From Candidatus Hydrogenedentota bacterium (lineage in GTDB: Bacteria; Hydrogenedentota; Hydrogenedentia; Hydrogenedentales; SCBR16-9), in assembly GCA_007116095.1 (NCBI GenBank), contig SKJD01000342.1, positions 1-9,848 of the forward strand: DNA of 9,848 nucleotides, read 5' to 3'. The position numbers were made by a program, and so were the translations under genes. Positions 6,852 through 9,848 of this stretch are shown in pieces. The notes under the pieces were generated by a model that did not search any database, was not told the origin of the DNA, and was given only the letters and a program-made list of their open reading frames with translations. The first letter of the stretch is position 1; each line of letters opens with the position of its first letter.

Positions 6852-7928
6852 TTATGCGCCACCACGATCCACCAAATTTTGCAGGCCGTTTGGATTGGCG
6901 CTGCGCTTGTAGGCCATGTCCATGGTGATTACTCCCCGACGCACCAGACGATACAGGGACTGGTTCATGGTCATCATGCCTTCCCCTTTGCTGATCTCGA
7001 TGATCGAGGGAATTTGTTCCAGCTTTTCCGATCGGATAAGCGCGCGGATGGCCGGGTTGGCCAGCAAGATTTCCATCGCACAAATCCGGCCCATGCCGTC
7101 GGCACGGGGCACGAGCTGCTGGACCACCACACCCTCCAGCACAAAAGAGAGCTGGGTGCGTATCTGGTCCTGCTGCGTGGACGGGAAGACGTCGATGATG
7201 CGGTTCATCGTTTGCAGCGCATCGTTCGTATGCAAGGTGGCAAAGGCCAGGTGGCCGGTCTCCGCCACGGTGAGCGCCGCTTGTATCGTTTCCATATCCC
7301 GCATTTCACCAATCAGGATGACATCCGGGTCTTGGCGCAAAACCCGCTTCAGCGCGGCGGTGAAGGTGTGGGTATCCGAATGCAGTTCCCGCTGGTTGAT
7401 GATAGAGCGGTTGTGGCTGTGCAAGTATTCTATTGGATCTTCAATCGTGATGATGTGGACGTTGCGTTCGCGGTTTATCTTGTCGATTACCGCAGCCAGT
7501 GTGGTGGACTTGCCGCTACCGGTCGGCCCGCAAATCAGCACGAGGCCGAAAGGTCGGTTCGCGAAATCGCCAACGACCCGGGGCAGTCCCAATTGGTCGA
7601 TGGACATGATATTGAACGGAATTGCCCGGAATGCCGCCACCACAGAGCCGCGGTCGCGGTAGACGTTCAAGCGGAAGCGGCTGATCCCTTCGATCCCGAA
7701 AGAGAGGTCGCATTCTTTGGTTTCTTCGAATTCGGAGATCTGCTCCTCGTTCATGACACTGTAGATGAGTTCCTGGGTGTGCTCCGCGCTCATATTGTCA
7801 TAAGCCGGCAGCGGTTCCAGCCCGCCATGAATACGAATAGTCGGGGGAGCCCCCACCACAATATGGAGATCGCTTGCTCCCATTTCTATCATCTTGGTGA
7901 GCAGCTCCTTGATTGCTGGCCTGGCCAT
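6852..7928 (-). CDS. pilT: PilT, type IV pilus retraction ATPase
   Basis: A 358-residue hexameric ATPase at the cytoplasmic face of the pilus machine that drives pilus disassembly, giving twitching motility and DNA uptake. The N-terminal domain carries GASDLHIVVGAPPTIRIHG (17-35). Walker A is GPTGSGKST (134-142, Lys140); the Asp box is IEDPIEY; Walker B is DPDVILIGEMRD with Glu208, where GEMRD is typical of PilT rather than PilB; the His box is TGHLAFATLHT (His226, His233). AIRALIRSEK (293-302) corresponds to the PilT AIRNLIRE retraction motif. The ATG at 7928 has GGGAAGGGG 9 nt upstream and matches PilT N termini; the same frame is open to 8012 but those 28 residues look unlike PilT and run through the C9 tract. 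Length suits PilT (about 345) and is less than usual for PilU (about 380). The sequence recalls Geobacter/Myxococcus-type PilT more than Pseudomonas PilT, from memory of those families. Confidence 0.95.
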   Translation of the reverse strand: MARPAIKELLTKMIEMGASDLHIVVGAPPTIRIHGGLEPLPAYDNMSAEHTQELIYSVMNEEQISEFEETKECDLSFGIEGISRFRLNVYRDRGSVVAAFRAIPFNIMSIDQLGLPRVVGDFANRPFGLVLICGPTGSGKSTTLAAVIDKINRERNVHIITIEDPIEYLHSHNRSIINQRELHSDTHTFTAALKRVLRQDPDVILIGEMRDMETIQAALTVAETGHLAFATLHTNDALQTMNRIIDVFPSTQQDQIRTQLSFVLEGVVVQQLVPRADGMGRICAMEILLANPAIRALIRSEKLEQIPSIIEISKGEGMMTMNQSLYRLVRRGVITMDMAYKRSANPNGLQNLVDRGGA

Positions 7929-7981
7929 ACTTGAATTCCCCTTCCCGTATTTATTGCGAAAATGCGCCGTATATGAACACA

Positions 7982-7987
7982 AATATA
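7982..7987 (-). promoter_or_regulatory. Tentative -10 element upstream of pilT
   Basis: On the minus strand TATATT lies in an AT-rich stretch beside the G7/C9 hairpin, about 54 nt before the pilT ATG. The nearest -35-like hexamer is TGGTGA, 18 nt upstream, matching TTGACA at three positions, with the C7 run (minus strand) inside the spacer. No sigma-54 -24/-12 pair was seen. This is a weak call. Confidence 0.25.
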
Positions 7988-7994
7988 ATATATT

Positions 7995-8021
7995 CGGGGG
8001 GGTATTCACCACCCCCCCCCG
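7995..8021. other. G7/C9 homopolymer hairpin upstream of pilT
   Basis: GGGGGGGT (7996-8003) faces ACCCCCCC (8011-8018) around a 7-base loop, and the C tract runs on to nine bases (8012-8020). It lies 67-92 nt before the pilT start in the pilB-pilT gap. On the minus strand, AATATATTATATTT follows it, which is AT-rich but not a plain T run, so an intrinsic terminator after pilB is possible but not typical. Homopolymeric G/C tracts of this length tend to change length by slippage during replication. Confidence 0.6.
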
Positions 8022-8042
8022 ATATGTCGATTCCCTATATCC

Positions 8043-8196
8043 GGAGTAGCAAAGCTTGCTTTGCTGTTATTTTGGAGTAGCAAAGTTTACTTTGCGTCTT
8101 CGTGCACAGCACGAAGAAAACCCAACGGTATGCCCATTTACTTACGCAAACTGAAGTTTGCTACTCCATATTAAACGAAGCGAGCTTCGTTACTCC
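8043..8196. repeat. Cluster of REP/BIME-like hairpins, including composite copy 2 (8074-8167)
   Basis: Four GGAGTA-headed palindromes and one further hairpin fill most of the pilB-pilT gap. Unit A (8043-8066, plus) has AGCAAAG/CTTTGCT arms. Unit B (8074-8096, plus) has GCAAAG/CTTTGC. A 9-bp perfect hairpin, TCTTCGTGC-ACA-GCACGAAGA, follows (8097-8117). Unit C (8145-8167, minus) has GCAAACT/AGTTTGC. Unit D (8174-8196, minus) has AACGAAGC/GCTTCGTT. Stem bases differ between units, yet each change is matched in the opposite arm (CAAAG/CTTTG, CAAAC/GTTTG, CGAAG/CTTCG). B, the central hairpin and C form a unit of opposed repeats, as in a BIME, and the same order recurs inverted at 1686-1800. The cluster is intergenic and lies just past the pilB stop, where it may also protect or end the pilB transcript. 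Confidence 0.8.
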
Positions 8197-8213
8197 GGTA
8201 GCGCTTTCCCGGG

Positions 8214-9848
8214 CTAGTCGGCGACGGTATGTTCCAGCACTTGTTCGATGGTGGACCAGCCTTTGGCCGCTTTCGCCAGTGCATTTTGACGCAGTGATTT
8301 CATGCCACAGGCCATGGCCTGGGATTTGATGGCGTAGCCGGAAGCCTGGTTCAGGATGAGCGAGTGCATTTCCGGCCAGTTCAACAACACCTCAATACAG
8401 GCAATTCGGCCCCGATATCCAGTCTCTTTGCATTTAGAGCAGCCCTGGCCGCGGACGAATTGGGGATGCTCAATGTAGTCGAAGGGTGTATATTGAATGC
8501 GTTCCAGCACATCCTCCGGTACGTGGATCAATTCATTGCATTCCGAGCATACCTTTTTCAAGAGGCGTTGGGCGGCAGCGAGTGTCACGGAGGATTGTAC
8601 GAGGAAGGGCTCGATGCCCATGTCTATCAGGCGCGGGAAGACCCCAGCGGCGTCGTTGGTGTGCAAGGTGCTCAGCACCAGGTGCCCGGTGAGCGCCGCC
8701 TTGACCGCCACATCCGCGGTTTCCCCGTCACGAATCTCACCGACCATCACCACGTCCGGGTCCTGACGCAGAATCTGGCGCAGGGCCTCCGCGAAGGTGA
8801 ACTTGATATGCGGCCGCACCTGCACCTGGTTGATGCCGAAGAGCTCGTACTCAATCGGGTCTTCCACGGTAACCACATTCTGATCAATGGTATTAAGCCG
8901 GGCCAGGGCGCTGTACAGGGTCGTCGTCTTACCACTACCGGTGGGCCCGGTCAGCAGAATCATCCCGTGCGGTTGCTTCAGGGCGTGCCGGAAGGCCTCC
9001 ATCGGCTGCGGTTCAAAGCGCATACTGTCAAGGTCCAGCGTCAGGTTGCCCTGATCCAGCACACGCAGCACGATCTTTTCTCCGAACTTACAGGGCAGGA
9101 ATGCCACGCGAAAGTCGATTTCCCGTCCAAGGTAGCGTATCCTGAAACGGCCGTCCTGGGGCAGGCGGTGTTCGTCGATGCGGCAGCCCGCCAGGATTTT
9201 GAAACGGGCGATTAAGTTCTGTTGCAGGGTTTTCGGCGGGCTCTTCGTTTCCTCCAGGGTGCCGTCCACGCGATAGCGGATGCGGACGATTTTTTCAAAG
9301 GGTTCGATGTGGATGTCACTGGCGTCCCGTTCCAGGGCATTAAACAGGATCAGCCGCGCCAGCTTCTTCACCGGCTCTTCATCGGCCCCGCTTTCGAGCT
9401 TCGAGACGTCTTCGATTTCGTCATCTTTGGTCTTGAGCTCTTCCAGCGAATCCTCGTCCTGGCCTTTTTTCACCAGCTTGTCGTAGAGGATGTCCGCCTT
9501 GTCCCCGCCGTAATTCCGGTTGATGGCGTCGGCCAACTCGGAGGCAACAGCGACCACCGGCTCGATCTCCCGGCTGGTCAGCATCCTTAGATCGTCCACG
9601 GCCATGATGTTCAACGGATCGGCCATGGCCAGAGTCAACACGTCGCCCGTCATGGAAACCGGGAGCATGAGGTATTGGCGCGCCAAGGATTCCGGCACCT
9701 CCGCCAGGATTTCCTTGGGGATCGTGTAATGCGTCACACGGATATGGGGAATGCCCAACTGCTCGCTCAGGGTGATGACCAGGTCTTCCTCACTCAGATA
9801 CCCCTTTTCCACCAACAGGGTGGGAAGGCTCTGGCCGGTGGAACGGTG
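8214..9848 (-). CDS. pilB: PilB, type IV pilus extension ATPase (5' end outside window)
   Basis: A secretion ATPase of the PilB/GspE family that powers pilus assembly at the inner membrane. The frame is open to the right edge, giving 544 residues; about 20 are probably missing from the N terminus, so the TTG at 9815 is not the true start. The N-terminal domain has SLPTLLVEKGYLSEEDL, resembling an MshEN-type repeat. Next come ARLILFNALERDASDIHIEP, Walker A GPTGSGKTTT (nt 8919-8948), VEDPIEY, Walker B DPDVVMVGEIRD and the His box TGHLVLSTLHTNDAAG. Near the C terminus two CxxC pairs (nt 8538-8549 and 8430-8441: CSEC and CSKC) form the zinc-binding module of PilB/GspE enzymes. GEIRD and the zinc module separate it from PilT. 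GspE of a type II secretion system is the alternative, but the pilT-pilS-pilR neighbours favour PilB. The stop is TAG, followed closely by a repeat hairpin. Confidence 0.93.
   Translation of the reverse strand, partial: HRSTGQSLPTLLVEKGYLSEEDLVITLSEQLGIPHIRVTHYTIPKEILAEVPESLARQYLMLPVSMTGDVLTLAMADPLNIMAVDDLRMLTSREIEPVVAVASELADAINRNYGGDKADILYDKLVKKGQDEDSLEELKTKDDEIEDVSKLESGADEEPVKKLARLILFNALERDASDIHIEPFEKIVRIRYRVDGTLEETKSPPKTLQQNLIARFKILAGCRIDEHRLPQDGRFRIRYLGREIDFRVAFLPCKFGEKIVLRVLDQGNLTLDLDSMRFEPQPMEAFRHALKQPHGMILLTGPTGSGKTTTLYSALARLNTIDQNVVTVEDPIEYELFGINQVQVRPHIKFTFAEALRQILRQDPDVVMVGEIRDGETADVAVKAALTGHLVLSTLHTNDAAGVFPRLIDMGIEPFLVQSSVTLAAAQRLLKKVCSECNELIHVPEDVLERIQYTPFDYIEHPQFVRGQGCSKCKETGYRGRIACIEVLLNWPEMHSLILNQASGYAIKSQAMACGMKSLRQNALAKAAKGWSTIEQVLEHTVAD

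Noticed and set aside
6846..7934. 362-codon open frame on the plus strand opposite pilT
   Set aside because: Antisense shadow of a complete pilT with all ATPase motifs; no recognisable protein features.
7929..8012. Upstream extension of pilT by 28 codons
   Set aside because: It would translate through the C9 tract and AT-rich DNA, does not resemble PilT N termini, and the ATG at 7928 has a good ribosome binding site.
8043..8196. CRISPR array
   Set aside because: The repeats are palindromes in mixed orientation with varying arms and irregular spacing, and no cas genes are present; this is a REP/BIME-like cluster.

Overview
The window looks like chromosomal DNA of a Gram-negative, rod-shaped, type IV-piliated bacterium, most likely a member of the Pseudomonadota or a neighbouring proteobacterial lineage. 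The reasons are the PBP2-RodA elongasome pair, an RNase G gene close to it (in many proteobacteria rng lies near mreBCD), and a pilB-pilT-pilS-pilR cluster. PilT and the cluster order recall the Geobacter/Myxococcus arrangement, but I cannot name a genus from the sequence.

Layout. Plus strand, 1-1661: the 3' end of a PBP2 (mrdA) gene and a complete rodA, tightly coupled; together they make lateral-wall peptidoglycan. Positions 1662-2123 are non-coding and unusually structured: a REP/BIME-like palindromic repeat (1686-1800), a perfect TATAAT hexamer (1867-1872), a possible attenuator or small RNA with two mutually exclusive hairpins and a T6 tract (1896-1973), and another hairpin with a T6 tract (1996-2039). 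Plus strand, 2124-3653: rng, encoding RNase G. Positions 3654-3750 separate convergent genes and hold hairpins, one of them a different REP-like palindrome.

Minus strand, read right to left: pilB (cut by the right edge), a 285-bp gap, pilT, pilS, pilR. PilB and PilT are the extension and retraction ATPases of the type IV pilus. PilS is a membrane histidine kinase and PilR its sigma-54-dependent response regulator, which normally controls the major pilin gene. The pilC gene, which lies between pilT and pilS in Geobacter/Myxococcus-type clusters, is absent here. The pilB-pilT gap holds a G7/C9 hairpin close upstream of pilT and a cluster of palindromes that includes a second copy of the composite repeat seen before rng, in inverted orientation.

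All six protein genes belong to known families. The unusual content is in the non-coding DNA: the composite REP-like element with compensatory changes in its stems, the possible attenuator ahead of rng, and the homopolymeric hairpin ahead of pilT. One protein-level oddity is an Asp-to-Asn change in a strongly conserved RodA motif.
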